From Desulforamulus aeronauticus DSM 10349 (GTDB lineage Bacteria > Bacillota > Desulfotomaculia > Desulfotomaculales > Desulfotomaculaceae): 64,000 nucleotides of DNA. A program made the translations under genes and the position numbers. The notes beneath the pieces were generated by a model. The model ran no database searches. It saw nothing but the letters and a program-made list of their open reading frames with translations, and had not been told where the DNA came from. Positions 1-9,335 of the stretch are shown one piece after another (the first letter of the stretch is position 1; every line of letters starts with the position of its first letter). The DNA lies in contig NZ_FRAR01000007.1 in NCBI RefSeq assembly GCF_900142375.1, forward strand, positions 1-64,000. Reading direction: 5' to 3'.

Positions 1-165
1 ACCATTATCAGAACAATAATAAGGCTGCACTTTTTCTCTAATAAACGAAAAATCTATGTACTTATCTATCTTTCGTAGTAAATGGTTTTGAGGAACTAAT
101 TCTTCAATACAAACAAATTCAAAACTGCTTTGAGTCTTGTCATTTGAGGTTAGTATTTTTACCAC
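1..165 (-). CDS. IS1182-type transposase, N-terminal part, cut by window edge
   Basis: An open frame of exactly 55 codons runs from a GTG at 163-165 to the window edge. It reads through FVCIEELVPQNHLLRKIDKY and ends in VQPYYCSDNG, the typical amino-terminal signature of IS1182-family (IS4/IS5-like DDE) transposases, where an IEELVP-DHLLRKID block precedes the catalytic region. The rest of the gene lies outside the window, so it cannot be said whether the element is intact. The GTG start is chosen because a stop codon lies just upstream in frame. It could also be a remnant. Confidence 0.75.
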   Translation of the reverse strand, partial: MVKILTSNDKTQSSFEFVCIEELVPQNHLLRKIDKYIDFSFIREKVQPYYCSDNG

Positions 166-196
166 CTACAATCTTGCATTTTCTTCCATTATATCA

Positions 197-234
197 TAAA
201 AAAAGCCCTAAACCTTTGATTTTCATGGTTTAGG
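197..234 (-). terminator. hairpin with T-run upstream of the transposase
   Basis: CCTAAACC and GGTTTAGG pair around a 12-nt loop. On the minus strand the hairpin is followed by GCTTTTTTTAT, so it would stop transcripts entering the transposase gene from the right. Such insulating terminators near insertion-sequence ends are known. The exact end of the IS was not determined. Confidence 0.55.
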
Positions 235-283
235 ACTACTTATCTTTAAATATCTACTATCATTGGCTTTCTCAACAGCCTGA

Positions 284-315
284 GGTAAGCACGGGAAACC
301 CGTGCTTACCTTTTT
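284..315. terminator. perfect 12-bp hairpin between the IS edge and the ybjQ-like gene
   Basis: GGTAAGCACGGG and its exact complement flank an AAA loop, followed on the plus strand by TTTTT. It overlaps the stop codon of the minus-strand gene at 314, so it may end that transcript too, although the U-tract is only on the plus-strand side. Confidence 0.6.
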
Positions 316-625
316 ATATGGTAACTGCTGTACCGCTGGCACTTACCATTAACATACCTTCACGAATGACTTCATAGTCCAGGTCCACTCCTACAATGGC
401 ATTGGCACCCATCCGGCGGGCTTGTTCTATCATTTCTTCCACCGCTATCTCCCTGGCATGGGCCAGTTTACTCTCATAAGCCCCGCTCCTGCCCCCCACT
501 ACATCAGTAATGCTGGCAAAAAGATCCCTCACAATGTTAGCCCCCATAATAGCCTCACCGGTAACTAAACCGTAATAATTTCTAACAGGTTTTCCTTCAA
601 TAACAGATGTCGTTGTAATAATCAT
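314..625 (-). CDS. YbjQ/UPF0145 family protein
   Basis: This 103-residue protein matches the UPF0145 (YbjQ, DUF74) family in length and motifs. It opens with [14 protein letters not shown], has the central [17 protein letters not shown] block, and ends with the [14 protein letters not shown] strand typical of the fold. Members are small soluble pentameric proteins once described as heavy-metal-binding; their role is not established. The start overlaps the stop of the upstream gene by four bases, so the two are translationally coupled. A strong hairpin follows the stop. Confidence 0.85.
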   Translation of the reverse strand: MIITTTSVIEGKPVRNYYGLVTGEAIMGANIVRDLFASITDVVGGRSGAYESKLAHAREIAVEEMIEQARRMGANAIVGVDLDYEVIREGMLMVSASGTAVTI

Positions 626-894
626 ACCCCTGTCCTCCTTCGGTATTTTCCTAGATAGAAAATAGTAATTTTACTGGCACCTAAAAGTTGGCCCAGTACG
701 GCACTGCCAATGGTAAAGGGGATGATAGACAGTGCTAAATGAAAGTGATGTCGCAGCCCAATGATGAGCGGTATTGATAAGTGCACGGCCATAAACCAAG
801 CGGGTGAAAACTTGCGAGTTTTTTCCCGCCATCTCCCCAACGGTAGGTTAACCAAAAAAGCAGTGGTCAATGTAACAGCTTCTCCCAGCACCAT
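622..894 (-). CDS. small hypothetical membrane protein
   Basis: A 90-residue protein preceded by a strong GGGGGGAG ribosome site. A hydrophobic stretch at about residues 33-70 could form two membrane segments, and the tail [11 protein letters not shown] is basic. No family was recognised. It overlaps the YbjQ-like gene by four bases, so they probably form a two-gene unit. It lies downstream of the hemL terminator and is therefore probably separate from the heme operon. Confidence 0.6.
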   Translation of the reverse strand: MVLGEAVTLTTAFLVNLPLGRWREKTRKFSPAWFMAVHLSIPLIIGLRHHFHLALSIIPFTIGSAVLGQLLGASKITIFYLGKYRRRTGV

Positions 895-955
895 ATCTCC
901 CCCCTGGTATTAGGCAAGCTATTCTCCTTATTTCTATTATTTTCCTGCTGCCTCA

Positions 956-991
956 CAAAAAAAGGACAGGCATACTAAACCTGTCCTTTAG
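956..991 (-). terminator. terminator of the heme operon after hemL
   Basis: AAAGGACAGG and CCTGTCCTTT form a 10-bp stem, followed on the minus strand by TTTTTTTG. It sits just past the hemL stop and marks the end of the supercluster. Confidence 0.85.
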
Positions 992-999
992 CTATTCTC

Positions 1000-2298
1000 T
1001 TAGCTTTGGGCAACTGCTTTAAAAGCGTTAAAAGCGGCTTCTACAGTACGTTCAATATCATTTTCGGTATGAGCGGTGGAAACAAAGGCCGCCTCAAACT
1101 GAGCCGGAGCCAGGTAAATACCCTGATCCAGCATACTTCTAAAGAATACTGCATAACGCTTGGTATCTGAAGTGGAAGCACTGGCAAAGTCGTTCACTTG
1201 ATGTTTAGTAAAGAAGCAACACTGTAGGGATTGTACTCGATTAAAGAATACTTCCACGCCGGCCGCTTTAGCTGCCTGACTCATACCCTGGGCCAGCAAG
1301 GCAGATTTACGGTCTAATTCCTGGTAGACACCGGGCTGTTGTAACTGTTCCAGGGTAGCAATACCCGCGGTCATGGCCAAGGGGTTGCCGGAAAGGGTTC
1401 CAGCCTGATACACAGGGCCTGCCGGAGAAACCATTTGCATAATTTCTTTTCTTCCACCATAGGCTCCAACGGGCAGTCCGCCGCCGATGATTTTACCCAG
1501 GCAGGTTAAATCCGGCATAATATTATAGTAGGATTGCGCCCCACCATAGCTTAAGCGAAAGCCGGTAATCACCTCATCAAAAATTAACAAAGCACCGTAC
1601 TGATTACAAAGGTTACGAATCCCCTGCAGAAATCCCTCTGCCGGAGGAACCACACCCATATTGCCGGCCATGGGTTCCACAATCACTGCAGCAACTTCAG
1701 AACCCACTTCAGTAAAGATTTTTTCCAGTAGTTCCAGGTCATTGTATCTGCCATTAATGGTACTGCTAGCAATATTTTCCGGTACACCGGGACTGGTAGG
1801 TACACCATGGGTTAAGGCACCGGAACCAGTCTTAATGAGCAGAGAATCATGATGTCCATGGTAATTACCTTCAAATTTTATAATTTTACTACGGTTAGTA
1901 TAGGCTCTGGCCAAACGCAGGGCACTCATCGTGGCCTCGGTGCCGGAATTAACCATCCGGACCATTTCTACCGAGGGCAGTGCCTCTACCACCATTTGGG
2001 CCAGGATTAGTTCCAGATCAGTTGGTGCACCATAGGTGGTGCCCCTTTCCAGACAACGCTGAATAGCGTGAATAACTGCCGGGTGGCGGTGACCAAGAAT
2101 AAGAGGCCCCCAAGAGCAAACATAATCAATATATTCATTACCATCCACATCCCACAACCGTGCACCATTGGCTTTGGCCACAAAGGGAGGGGTAAGACCT
2201 ACTGATTGAAAGGCTCGCACCGGGCTGTTAACACCCCCGGGAATAAGCATCTGAGCTTGTTCAAACATTTCTTTGGATTTCTGATAATTGGGAGCCAT
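1000..2298 (-). CDS. hemL: glutamate-1-semialdehyde 2,1-aminomutase
   Basis: HemL converts glutamate-1-semialdehyde to 5-aminolevulinate with pyridoxamine/pyridoxal phosphate, the second step of the C5 pathway. The 432-residue length is normal. Visible motifs are [13 protein letters not shown] near the start, [17 protein letters not shown] for cofactor phosphate binding, FDEVITGFR, and the PLP lysine in [17 protein letters not shown] near residue 270. The start follows TTAGGAGGTTTCCT. It is the last gene of the heme run, 10 bases after ahbB, although the reaction comes early in the pathway. Confidence 0.97.
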   Translation of the reverse strand: MAPNYQKSKEMFEQAQMLIPGGVNSPVRAFQSVGLTPPFVAKANGARLWDVDGNEYIDYVCSWGPLILGHRHPAVIHAIQRCLERGTTYGAPTDLELILAQMVVEALPSVEMVRMVNSGTEATMSALRLARAYTNRSKIIKFEGNYHGHHDSLLIKTGSGALTHGVPTSPGVPENIASSTINGRYNDLELLEKIFTEVGSEVAAVIVEPMAGNMGVVPPAEGFLQGIRNLCNQYGALLIFDEVITGFRLSYGGAQSYYNIMPDLTCLGKIIGGGLPVGAYGGRKEIMQMVSPAGPVYQAGTLSGNPLAMTAGIATLEQLQQPGVYQELDRKSALLAQGMSQAAKAAGVEVFFNRVQSLQCCFFTKHQVNDFASASTSDTKRYAVFFRSMLDQGIYLAPAQFEAAFVSTAHTENDIERTVEAAFNAFKAVAQS

Positions 2299-2308
2299 AG
2301 GAAACCTC

Positions 2309-2782
2309 CTAATCCATGAAATACTTCATACTACTTTTCTTTAATTCTGCTACACTGTAAAGGATACGATAACTATTTATGCCTGCTATTTGAGCCAGTC
2401 TTTCGGCAATCCGCTGGCACTCTTCACGACTGTGCCCATGCACCATGGTGTAAAAGTTATAGGGCCACTGGGGAAGCGACACCCGTTGGTAGCAATGGGT
2501 AATTTCCGGTAAGTGGAAGAACTGCTCACCCACTACATCAATTTTATCCTCGGGAATCTGCCAGACAATCATGGCATTGGCCGTATAGCCAACCCGCCGG
2601 TGCCGCAGCGCAGCCCCAATACGCCGCATAATACCCGCCTGCTGAATGGCGTGAACTCTGGTGATAAACTCTTCTTCCGTGATCTTTAAACGACGGGCCA
2701 ATGCCTCAAAGGGTCTGCTGACCAGAGGCAAACCCGACTGCAATTCCATGACGATCTGTTTATCCAGTTCGCTTAATTTCAT
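2309..2782 (-). CDS. ahbB: siroheme decarboxylase subunit AhbB
   Basis: AhbA and AhbB form a complex that removes two acetate carboxyls of siroheme to give 12,18-didecarboxysiroheme. This 157-residue protein has the Lrp/AsnC-like architecture of the family: an N-terminal helix-turn-helix ([20 protein letters not shown], residues 4-23) and a C-terminal ferredoxin-like domain with [16 protein letters not shown] longer frame exists, but the start MKLSELDKQ at 2782 has a good GGGAGAAT site and aligns with AhbA. The arginine/histidine-rich stretch [14 protein letters not shown] is typical of the B subunit. Confidence 0.9.
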   Translation of the reverse strand: MKLSELDKQIVMELQSGLPLVSRPFEALARRLKITEEEFITRVHAIQQAGIMRRIGAALRHRRVGYTANAMIVWQIPEDKIDVVGEQFFHLPEITHCYQRVSLPQWPYNFYTMVHGHSREECQRIAERLAQIAGINSYRILYSVAELKKSSMKYFMD

Positions 2783-2801
2783 ATTCTCCCTCACCAAACA
2801 T

Positions 2802-3275
2802 TTAATCTTCCGATTCTTTATGATCTTCTCTGACCTTAAAATTGACCAGCACCTTAAAGTGCTTTTGGGAAGGAAGATTAATAATGTCCTCAATCCCTGT
2901 CTTATCTTTAATTTCAGTTAAAATTTGCTGTACTTTATCCGGAGACTGGGCTAGAATGGTAAACCACATATTGTATTCGTCTTCCCGCAAATAATTATGG
3001 GTAATGCCAATATAATCATTGATTACCGTAGCCACTTCATCAATCCGGTCTGGCGGTACCTTGATGGCGCAAAGGGTTCCCTTATAACCCAATTTGCGAG
3101 AGTCAAATACACCGCCTAAACGACGGATAATATCCTGTTGCATAAGTCTTGCCAAGCGATCGAGTACCTCTTGTTCGGTAATCCCCAGGTTTTCTGCTAA
3201 AACTTTATAAGGCTCTGGACAAAGGGGCACTTCGGCTTGGATTAAGTTTAGCAAACGCCTATCGATTTGATCCAT
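2802..3275 (-). CDS. ahbA: siroheme decarboxylase subunit AhbA
   Basis: The partner of AhbB, also 157 residues, with the same layout: HTH MDQIDRRLLNLIQAEVPLCP, then RRLGGVFDSRKLGYKGTLCA, then YNMWFTILAQSPDKV. The two are clear paralogues by position of motifs (RRxGxxxxxRxxGY). Together they convert siroheme to didecarboxysiroheme in the heme branch of sulfate reducers, methanogens and denitrifier relatives (NirDLGH family). The gene follows ahbD directly, with its ATG touching the ahbD stop. Confidence 0.9.
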   Translation of the reverse strand: MDQIDRRLLNLIQAEVPLCPEPYKVLAENLGITEQEVLDRLARLMQQDIIRRLGGVFDSRKLGYKGTLCAIKVPPDRIDEVATVINDYIGITHNYLREDEYNMWFTILAQSPDKVQQILTEIKDKTGIEDIINLPSQKHFKVLVNFKVREDHKESED

Positions 3276-4268
3276 CTAATACCCCTTTCGTCCATGGTAA
3301 AGGCACCAGGGTTCCTCCGCCATATAATCCCCGTGATAATAATGCGCTCTGGCGCGACAGCCACCACAGATTTTTTTAAAGCCGCAGGTACCACAGCCCC
3401 CTTTATAATCCAGGGTACGTAGCTCCTGAAGAACCGGGTTGTTCTGCCAGATGTCCACAAAGGAAGTTTCCTTAACATTACCCAGAGGCACATTCATGTA
3501 AGCACAGGGTTGAACATCTCCCTTAGGGCTAATGATACAGTAGGCAGTCCCAGCTAAGCAGCCCCGCTGAAAGCGAGTATCCACTCCCATTTGCTTGGCA
3601 ATCCGCATAAACTGCGGTGCACAGGTGGGCTTTAGTTCAATGTCAACCTGCTTTTGTTTTTCCATAATCCTGCGGAGCAGACTTTCATACTGTTCAGCTC
3701 GTAGCGATTCCTGCTCAATATTCACCGCCCGTCCCGTAGGCACTAGAAAGAACACATGATGAGCCATGGCCCCCTCTCGGATCGCCAGGTCTGTTAGTTC
3801 TTCCACCTCATCGTAGTTCCAATCCATAACGGTAGTGTGGATTTGAAAGGGTAACCCGGCCTGCCGACAGTTGCGCATGCCATCAATGGCTGCCTGCCAG
3901 CAATTCTCCTGAGCCCTAAATTTGTTATGCTTTTCCGGGTCCACACTATCCAGACTGATACCGATAGCCATAACGCCCGCTTCCTTTAGTTTGCGTGCCA
4001 CTTCCGGCGTAATGAGCGTACCATTACTACCAAAGACCGGCCGCAATCCCCGGGATTTGGCATGGGCCACCAGTTCATAGATGTCCGGGCGCATAAGCGG
4101 CTCGCCACCGCTGAAGATCATAATTTTAAAACCAGCCTGAGCAATTTCATCGATTAGTTTCTTACCTTGTTCCGTGGTTAATTCATCTTCTGCCTGAATA
4201 CCAGAGTCCCGGTAACAGTGGGCACAATATAAATTACAGGCATTAGTGGTATTCCAGGAAATAATCAT
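3276..4268 (-). CDS. ahbD: radical SAM heme b synthase AhbD
   Basis: AhbD oxidatively decarboxylates two propionates of iron-coproporphyrin III to vinyl groups, giving heme b. The 330-residue protein starts MIISWNTTNACNLYCAHCYR, holding the CxxxCxxC cluster site of radical SAM enzymes (C12-x3-C16-x2-C19). It also has the SGGEPL motif and a C-terminal SPASM-like cysteine set, CGTCGFKKICGGCRAR. The short N-terminus and C-terminal cysteines fit AhbD/NirJ2 rather than AhbC, which is encoded separately at 5422-6594. Only 3 bases separate it from hemB. Confidence 0.9.
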   Translation of the reverse strand: MIISWNTTNACNLYCAHCYRDSGIQAEDELTTEQGKKLIDEIAQAGFKIMIFSGGEPLMRPDIYELVAHAKSRGLRPVFGSNGTLITPEVARKLKEAGVMAIGISLDSVDPEKHNKFRAQENCWQAAIDGMRNCRQAGLPFQIHTTVMDWNYDEVEELTDLAIREGAMAHHVFFLVPTGRAVNIEQESLRAEQYESLLRRIMEKQKQVDIELKPTCAPQFMRIAKQMGVDTRFQRGCLAGTAYCIISPKGDVQPCAYMNVPLGNVKETSFVDIWQNNPVLQELRTLDYKGGCGTCGFKKICGGCRARAHYYHGDYMAEEPWCLYHGRKGY

Positions 4269-4271
4269 CGT

Positions 4272-5261
4272 TTAAACCTCCCTCAACCAGCGAGCCACCT
4301 CCAGGGCATGATAGGTAATAATAATATCTGCACCGGCTCTTTTAAAACCAGTTAGGGTCTCCAAAACCAAGCTTCTCTCGTCAATCCATCCTTGCTTGGC
4401 TGCAGCCTTTACCAAGGAGTACTCGCCACTGACATTATAGGCAGCCACCGGATAACCAAATTCTTCTTTAATCCGGCGAATAATATCCAGATAAGCCAAA
4501 GCTGGCTTTACCATCACAATATCTGCACCTTCTTTGATGTCCTGTGCAGTCTCCCGTATGGCTTCATCTCCATTGGCGTAGTCCATTTGATAGGTTTTAC
4601 GATCACCAAATTGAGGAGTAGAACCTGCCGCCTCCCGGAAGGGACCGTAATAAGAAGATGAATACTTGGCTGAATAGGCCATAATAGGCACATCGGTAAA
4701 ACCTTCTGCGTCTAACCGTGCCCGAATGGCAGCCACTCGGCCATCCATCATATCCGAAGGGGCTACCATATCTGCCCCTGCCCGGGCATGGGAGAGAGCT
4801 GTTTCTGCCAGGAGTTCCAAGGTAGCGTCATTGTCCACTGTATGATTATTAATTAGGCCACAATGTCCATGGCTAGTATACTCACACAGGCAAACATCAG
4901 TAATAACCAGGAGTTCGGGAAACTCTTTCTTAATAGCGCGTACCGCCTGCTGCACAATGCCCTCCGGGTGATAAGCTCCGGTTCCTACCTCGTCCTTTTC
5001 CTCGGGCACACCAAAAACAATAATGCCAGGTATACCTAGTTCTTCTACTGTTTTTATTTCTTCAAGCAACAAATCAATAGATACATTATAAACACCCGGC
5101 ATGCTGCTTACTTCCCGGCGCACACCTTGCCCAAAGGTGGCAAACACAGGGTAAATCAGATCATCCACCGACAGGTGGTTTTCTCTTACCAACCGCCGGA
5201 CACGTTCGTTAAGTCTCAGTCTTCGGTGGCGGATGTTAGGGAATGTTGGCAAGTTGAACAC
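4272..5261 (-). CDS. hemB: delta-aminolevulinic acid dehydratase (porphobilinogen synthase)
   Basis: HemB condenses two 5-aminolevulinate molecules to porphobilinogen. At 329 residues it has normal length. The zinc-site cysteines are in [12 protein letters not shown], and the two Schiff-base lysines are in [19 protein letters not shown] and [11 protein letters not shown]. The order of genes ahbC-hemB-ahbD-ahbA-ahbB-hemL places it amid the late heme genes. A repeat-bearing 160-base gap separates it from ahbC, so it may have its own promoter there. Confidence 0.97.
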   Translation of the reverse strand: MFNLPTFPNIRHRRLRLNERVRRLVRENHLSVDDLIYPVFATFGQGVRREVSSMPGVYNVSIDLLLEEIKTVEELGIPGIIVFGVPEEKDEVGTGAYHPEGIVQQAVRAIKKEFPELLVITDVCLCEYTSHGHCGLINNHTVDNDATLELLAETALSHARAGADMVAPSDMMDGRVAAIRARLDAEGFTDVPIMAYSAKYSSSYYGPFREAAGSTPQFGDRKTYQMDYANGDEAIRETAQDIKEGADIVMVKPALAYLDIIRRIKEEFGYPVAAYNVSGEYSLVKAAAKQGWIDERSLVLETLTGFKRAGADIIITYHALEVARWLREV

Positions 5262-5286
5262 CTCCAGGAATTGCCTTTAGCCTTTG

Positions 5287-5415
5287 GCCATTAGCCGTTG
5301 GCTTTAGTTTCTTGATGCTCAGATTTTCTATATACGATATATATATTAATTCTATAGGAATTAGAAATTTGTATCCAATCTCATTGATTTTCTAATCAAG
5401 CCAAAGGCTGATGGC
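5287..5415. repeat. inverted pair of REP-like sequences
   Basis: GCCATTAGCCGTTGGCTT (5287-5304) recurs in inverted orientation as AAGCCAAAGGCTGATGGC (5398-5415), 16 of 18 positions matching. About 90 AT-rich bases separate them. It fills the ahbC-hemB gap. It may fold as one large stem-loop in the mRNA or be the remains of a small mobile repeat. Function unknown. Confidence 0.5.
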
Positions 5416-5421
5416 AAAATG

Positions 5422-6594
5422 CTACCGAATTCCAATCTCCTCATCGGTCAAATAACAGGCCGGATCTTCCGCCCAGAAATCTCCATGAACGGCTTCTGCC
5501 CTGGCACGGAAATTACCGTTGCACAGACCCAGCCATTGGCATTTAGCACAGCGTCCCTTCAGCAAAGGCTTGCGGTCTTTCAGACCCGCCAAAATAGGAT
5601 GACTTAAGTCTGTCCAGATGTCACCAAATTTGCGTTCCCGTACATTGCCAAACCGGTGGTTACGGGTAAATTGATCAGCATGTACATTCCCTTCCCAATC
5701 CACCTCGCCGATGGCGATACCGGTACGGTTACCCCCATTACGGGCTAGTAATTCTAACACCTGGCGGGCTCGCTCGGGATCTTCTTTTAACAGTTTTAAA
5801 TAAATATAAATGGCATCCGCATGGTTATCTACCGTTAAAATTTCTTTATCAATACCCCGACGTTGGAAATCCATGGTGCGTTCCATGATCAAGTCTAGAA
5901 CCGCCCGGCTTTCTTCCGGGGAAATATCTTCCTTAATCATCTCGCTACCTCGTCCGGAATACACCAAATGGTAAAAGCACACCCGGGGAATATTCTCTTT
6001 TTCAATTAAATCAAAGATTTCGTTCAGTTCTTTATAATTATGACGGTTAATGGTAAAACGCAAACCCACCCGTTGATCTACCGCCAGACAGTTGCGAATA
6101 CCGGCCAAAGCTGCTTCAAAGGAACCTTGTTTGCCACGGAAACGGTCATTTACCTCACCGATACCGTCCAAGCTGATTCCCACATAGCCAACGCCAATAT
6201 TTTTTAGTCGCTGTGCCACCTCGGGAGTAATAAGAGTGCCATTGGTAGAAATGGTGGTGCGAATACCCTTTTGTTTGGTATACTCCGCCAGTTCAAAGAA
6301 GTCCGGTCTGACCAGTGGTTCCCCACCGGAAAACAGTAAAACCGGTACATTAAATTCCGCTAGGTCATCGATAAAGCGTTTAGCTTCCTCTGTACTAAGC
6401 TCTTTATACTTTTTGCTATCAGACTCCGAATAACAGTGACGACACTTCAGATTACAGGTGCGAGTAGAATTCCATACCACTACTGGTCCATGACCAGCCA
6501 CCGCCCCATGAACCTGCCCCTGGGTACCGTGGGCATAGCGGAGGGAGTCACCATAATTTTGGGTACCGCAAAGCAATTTACTAACACCGATCAT
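5422..6594 (-). CDS. ahbC: radical SAM 12,18-didecarboxysiroheme deacetylase AhbC
   Basis: AhbC removes the two acetate side chains of didecarboxysiroheme to give iron-coproporphyrin III. The 390-residue protein begins MIGVSKLLCGTQNYGDSLRY, a hallmark of AhbC/NirJ1, then has the radical SAM site TRCNLKC-like STRTCNLKCRHCYSES, the SGGEPLVRPD motif, and a C-terminal auxiliary cluster set in CAKCQWLGLCNGNFRARAEA. AhbD in the same cluster is the sister enzyme. Upstream lies the MITE-like element at 6615-6872. Confidence 0.92.
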   Translation of the reverse strand: MIGVSKLLCGTQNYGDSLRYAHGTQGQVHGAVAGHGPVVVWNSTRTCNLKCRHCYSESDSKKYKELSTEEAKRFIDDLAEFNVPVLLFSGGEPLVRPDFFELAEYTKQKGIRTTISTNGTLITPEVAQRLKNIGVGYVGISLDGIGEVNDRFRGKQGSFEAALAGIRNCLAVDQRVGLRFTINRHNYKELNEIFDLIEKENIPRVCFYHLVYSGRGSEMIKEDISPEESRAVLDLIMERTMDFQRRGIDKEILTVDNHADAIYIYLKLLKEDPERARQVLELLARNGGNRTGIAIGEVDWEGNVHADQFTRNHRFGNVRERKFGDIWTDLSHPILAGLKDRKPLLKGRCAKCQWLGLCNGNFRARAEAVHGDFWAEDPACYLTDEEIGIR

Positions 6595-6614
6595 AAAAGC
6601 TCCCTCTTTTCTAT

Positions 6615-6872
6615 TAGAAAAACTTGGCTTGTTTATGCCCTTTAGGGTACGCCATGTCTCTAGACGCAGGCGAAAGCCTTAGTTTTTCTTATACTTTTTT
6701 CAATAGAATTTTTATACTTTCTAAAGTGTAAATTTTAATCCGGTCGGGAAAGCTAACATTTCCCGACCGGGGCTTTGCTAGCATGTCGGAAAGTATAAAC
6801 TTTCCGACATGCATAAGGGCAAACTAGGCTTCTGCCGACATCTAAAGACTTGGCACAAGCCAAGTTTTTCTA
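6615..6872. mobile_element. MITE-like element inside the heme operon
   Basis: TAGAAAAACTTGGCTTGT at 6615-6632 is repeated exactly, inverted, at 6855-6872, bounding 258 bases without an ORF. Inside are two further perfect hairpins (6740-6770 with CCGGTCGGGAAA arms; 6781-6812 with GCATGTCGGAAAGT arms). Each end also carries a divergent inverted copy of a motif with core TCTARAGAC between GCC and GGC. The right end lies 2 bases beyond the hemD stop codon. The structure fits a non-autonomous, transposase-less element; no target duplication was confirmed. Confidence 0.6.
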
Positions 6873-6873
6873 C

Positions 6874-8409
6874 CTACACTTCTCTACCGAAGTGATCCAT
6901 AATAGCTTGAACTAAGCCATCAATTGTATATTCTTTAGCTTCTATATCAACCCGTAACCCCAGTTCTCTAGCTGTAGTAGAGGTAATGGGACCGATACTG
7001 GCTACCGAAGTCTTAGCCAAAAGCTCAGGAGCGGTGCCCTCTCCTACTAGTTTAACAAAATTTCGAACAGTGGAAGAACTGGTAAATGTAACCACATTAA
7101 TGGTTCCATCGGCTAGGGCTTCTCGAATAGCGGTAGCATCACCATCACCAAGAACCGTGTGATAGGCTACCACATCCTGCACAATGGCACCCATTTCTTC
7201 AAGGGCCTGGGGCAACATTTTGCGAGCAATGTCTGCCCGGGGCAATAATACCCGATCACCGGGTAATACTTTCCCTTTTAATCCCTCGACAATTTCTTCC
7301 GCTCTGTATTCCCCAGGAACATAATCTACCAATAGACCCCTTTGCTCTAGTTCTTCTCTGGTACGGGGACCAATAGCACACAGCCGAACATCGCTGAGAT
7401 CCCGAATATCCTTTCGATTCTTACGCATACGGTCAAAGAACATTTTCACCCCATTGACACTGGTAAATATCAACCAGCGGTAGGAGCGTACATCGTTAAT
7501 GGCACTATCCAGTGCTGTGAAATCCTCTGGGGGAACAATTGAAATGGTGGGGAATTCCCACGGCTCACCACCCAAGGCTTCAATGGCGGAAGAGAGAACA
7601 CTGGCTTGCTCTCTGGAGCGGGTTACGATGATGCGTTTACCAAAAAGTGGCCTGTTCTCAAACCAGGCTAGTTTATCTCGTAAGTTGACAACCTCTCCTA
7701 CCACAATGACAGCCGGATTCTTAAAACCAGCTGCGGTGGCCTTTTGACAAATATCGTCCAAAGTTCCGGTGAGGGTCCGCTGTTCCGGTCTGGTGCCCCA
7801 ACGAATTAAGGCCACTGGTGTTTGCGGTGAACGACCGTATTCGATAAGTCTGGCGCAAATACCAGGTAGATTCCCCATACCCATAAGAAATAGTAGTGTC
7901 CCTGCCCCGGTGGCGATTTTATCCCAGGCAATGCTGGAATCATCCTTGGTAGGATCTTCATTGCCGGTAACAATGGCAAAGGTTGAGGTATAGCCCCGAT
8001 GGGTAACCGGAATCCCAGCATAGGCTGGAACTGAAATAGCTGAGGTAATTCCCGGTACAACCTCAAAGGGAAGACCGTTTTCTACTAATAGTTCGGCTTC
8101 TTCTCCACCACGTCCAAAAACAAAGGGGTCCCCCCCTTTTAACCGGGTCACGACCTTGCCTTCCTTAGCCTTATCCACCAGCAGTTGATTGATTTCATCC
8201 TGCACCATGGCATGACGATCCGGGGATTTGCCCACATAGATTAATTCTGCTTCTGGCCGGGCATGAGCCAGAAGTCTTGGACTGGCCAAGCGATCGTAAA
8301 CCACAACATCTGCCTGACGAATGCACTGTAATCCTTTTACCGTAATTAACCCCGGATCTCCCGGGCCTGCTCCAACTAAATAAACAATACCCTTTGCCAT
8401 CATCATCAT
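6874..8409 (-). CDS. cobA-hemD: uroporphyrinogen-III C-methyltransferase / uroporphyrinogen-III synthase fusion
   Basis: A 511-residue two-domain enzyme. Residues about 5-245 are SUMT (CobA/SirA): [15 protein letters not shown], the SAM-binding [13 protein letters not shown] and [21 protein letters not shown]. Residues about 255-511 are HemD ([16 protein letters not shown], then [13 protein letters not shown]). The first domain methylates uroporphyrinogen III to precorrin-2; the second cyclises hydroxymethylbilane. Such fusions are common in Firmicutes. The start has four ATG codons in a row overlapping the hemC stop; the last, at 8400, best fits the AGGGG site. Confidence 0.95.
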   Translation of the reverse strand: MMMMAKGIVYLVGAGPGDPGLITVKGLQCIRQADVVVYDRLASPRLLAHARPEAELIYVGKSPDRHAMVQDEINQLLVDKAKEGKVVTRLKGGDPFVFGRGGEEAELLVENGLPFEVVPGITSAISVPAYAGIPVTHRGYTSTFAIVTGNEDPTKDDSSIAWDKIATGAGTLLFLMGMGNLPGICARLIEYGRSPQTPVALIRWGTRPEQRTLTGTLDDICQKATAAGFKNPAVIVVGEVVNLRDKLAWFENRPLFGKRIIVTRSREQASVLSSAIEALGGEPWEFPTISIVPPEDFTALDSAINDVRSYRWLIFTSVNGVKMFFDRMRKNRKDIRDLSDVRLCAIGPRTREELEQRGLLVDYVPGEYRAEEIVEGLKGKVLPGDRVLLPRADIARKMLPQALEEMGAIVQDVVAYHTVLGDGDATAIREALADGTINVVTFTSSSTVRNFVKLVGEGTAPELLAKTSVASIGPITSTTARELGLRVDIEAKEYTIDGLVQAIMDHFGREV

Positions 8410-9335
8410 TCCCCTGACCTTACTTGTTCCAATATTCTTTTACCGCCTAAGGCGAGTAACTTTTCGGCTACATCAATGCCTAACTCTTTAGCTTGCTCTA
8501 CAGGTGCCTCTCCCTGTGCCCGAAGCACTTGACTACCATCCAGATTGGCAACGATAGCTGTTAGAGATAGCTTTTTATTTACTACTTCTCCAAAGGCCCC
8601 GATGGGAACTTGACACCCACCTTCTAAATGCCGCAGCAGGGCTCTTTCTGCATCGGTAGCAGCCCTTGTCTCGGTATGCTCAATTCCCTGTAAAAGTGTC
8701 CTCACCTCTTCATCCTCGGCTCGGCACTCCACCGCAATGGCTCCTTGGCCAACAGCGGGTAAACAAACGTTAAAGGGAATAATCTCTGCGATCATATCTT
8801 CCCAACCCATACGCATAACTCCAGCAGCAGCTAGAATGATCGCGTCTAGCTGTTCGGACGCAAGCTTTTTCAAGCGTGTATTTAAATTGCCCCGTAAGGA
8901 TTGCAGTTGAAAATCCGGGCGATAATGCAGCAGTTGGGCACAGCGACGTAGTGAAGAGGTGCCGATTCTGGCTCCTTGAGGAAGTTGATCCAGCTTCCGT
9001 CCATCTTTAGAAATAAGAGCATCACCAGGATTATCCCTTTTGCAAACAGCGCCTATGGTTAAACCCTCTGGCAAAGCGGTAGGCATATCCTTTAAACTAT
9101 GTACAGCAAAATCAATTTCCCTTTGCTGCATAGCGAATTCCAGTTCCTTGGTAAACAAACCCTTATCCCCGATTTTAGCTAGGGCCACATCCAACATTTT
9201 GTCACCCTTGGTCTTCATGGTAACAAGTTCGAAGGTAAGTTCCGGGTGTTGTTTCTGTAATTGTTCCATTACCCAACGGGTCTGCCAGAGCGCCAGAGCA
9301 CTATCCCTGCTTCCAACAATAATGTTGCGTCTCAT
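8406..9335 (-). CDS. hemC: porphobilinogen deaminase (hydroxymethylbilane synthase)
   Basis: HemC polymerises four porphobilinogens. The 309-residue protein has [14 protein letters not shown] at the start, [15 protein letters not shown] with the catalytic aspartate, [11 protein letters not shown], and the dipyrromethane-binding cysteine in [14 protein letters not shown] near residue 241. It overlaps hemA by 4 bases and cobA-hemD by 4, so the three are tightly coupled. Confidence 0.97.
   Translation of the reverse strand: MRRNIIVGSRDSALALWQTRWVMEQLQKQHPELTFELVTMKTKGDKMLDVALAKIGDKGLFTKELEFAMQQREIDFAVHSLKDMPTALPEGLTIGAVCKRDNPGDALISKDGRKLDQLPQGARIGTSSLRRCAQLLHYRPDFQLQSLRGNLNTRLKKLASEQLDAIILAAAGVMRMGWEDMIAEIIPFNVCLPAVGQGAIAVECRAEDEEVRTLLQGIEHTETRAATDAERALLRHLEGGCQVPIGAFGEVVNKKLSLTAIVANLDGSQVLRAQGEAPVEQAKELGIDVAEKLLALGGKRILEQVRSGE

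Noticed and set aside
1661-1852. Plus-strand ORF inside hemL
   Set aside because: Antisense shadow of a clear gene; the same applies to similar ORFs inside hemA, selB, lctP and others.
6650-6690. GEMM-like string (GACGCAGGCGAAAGCC)
   Set aside because: Only a few conserved bases occur, the order is wrong and no GGGCAAAC...TGCCAGG frame surrounds it; it belongs to the MITE-like element.
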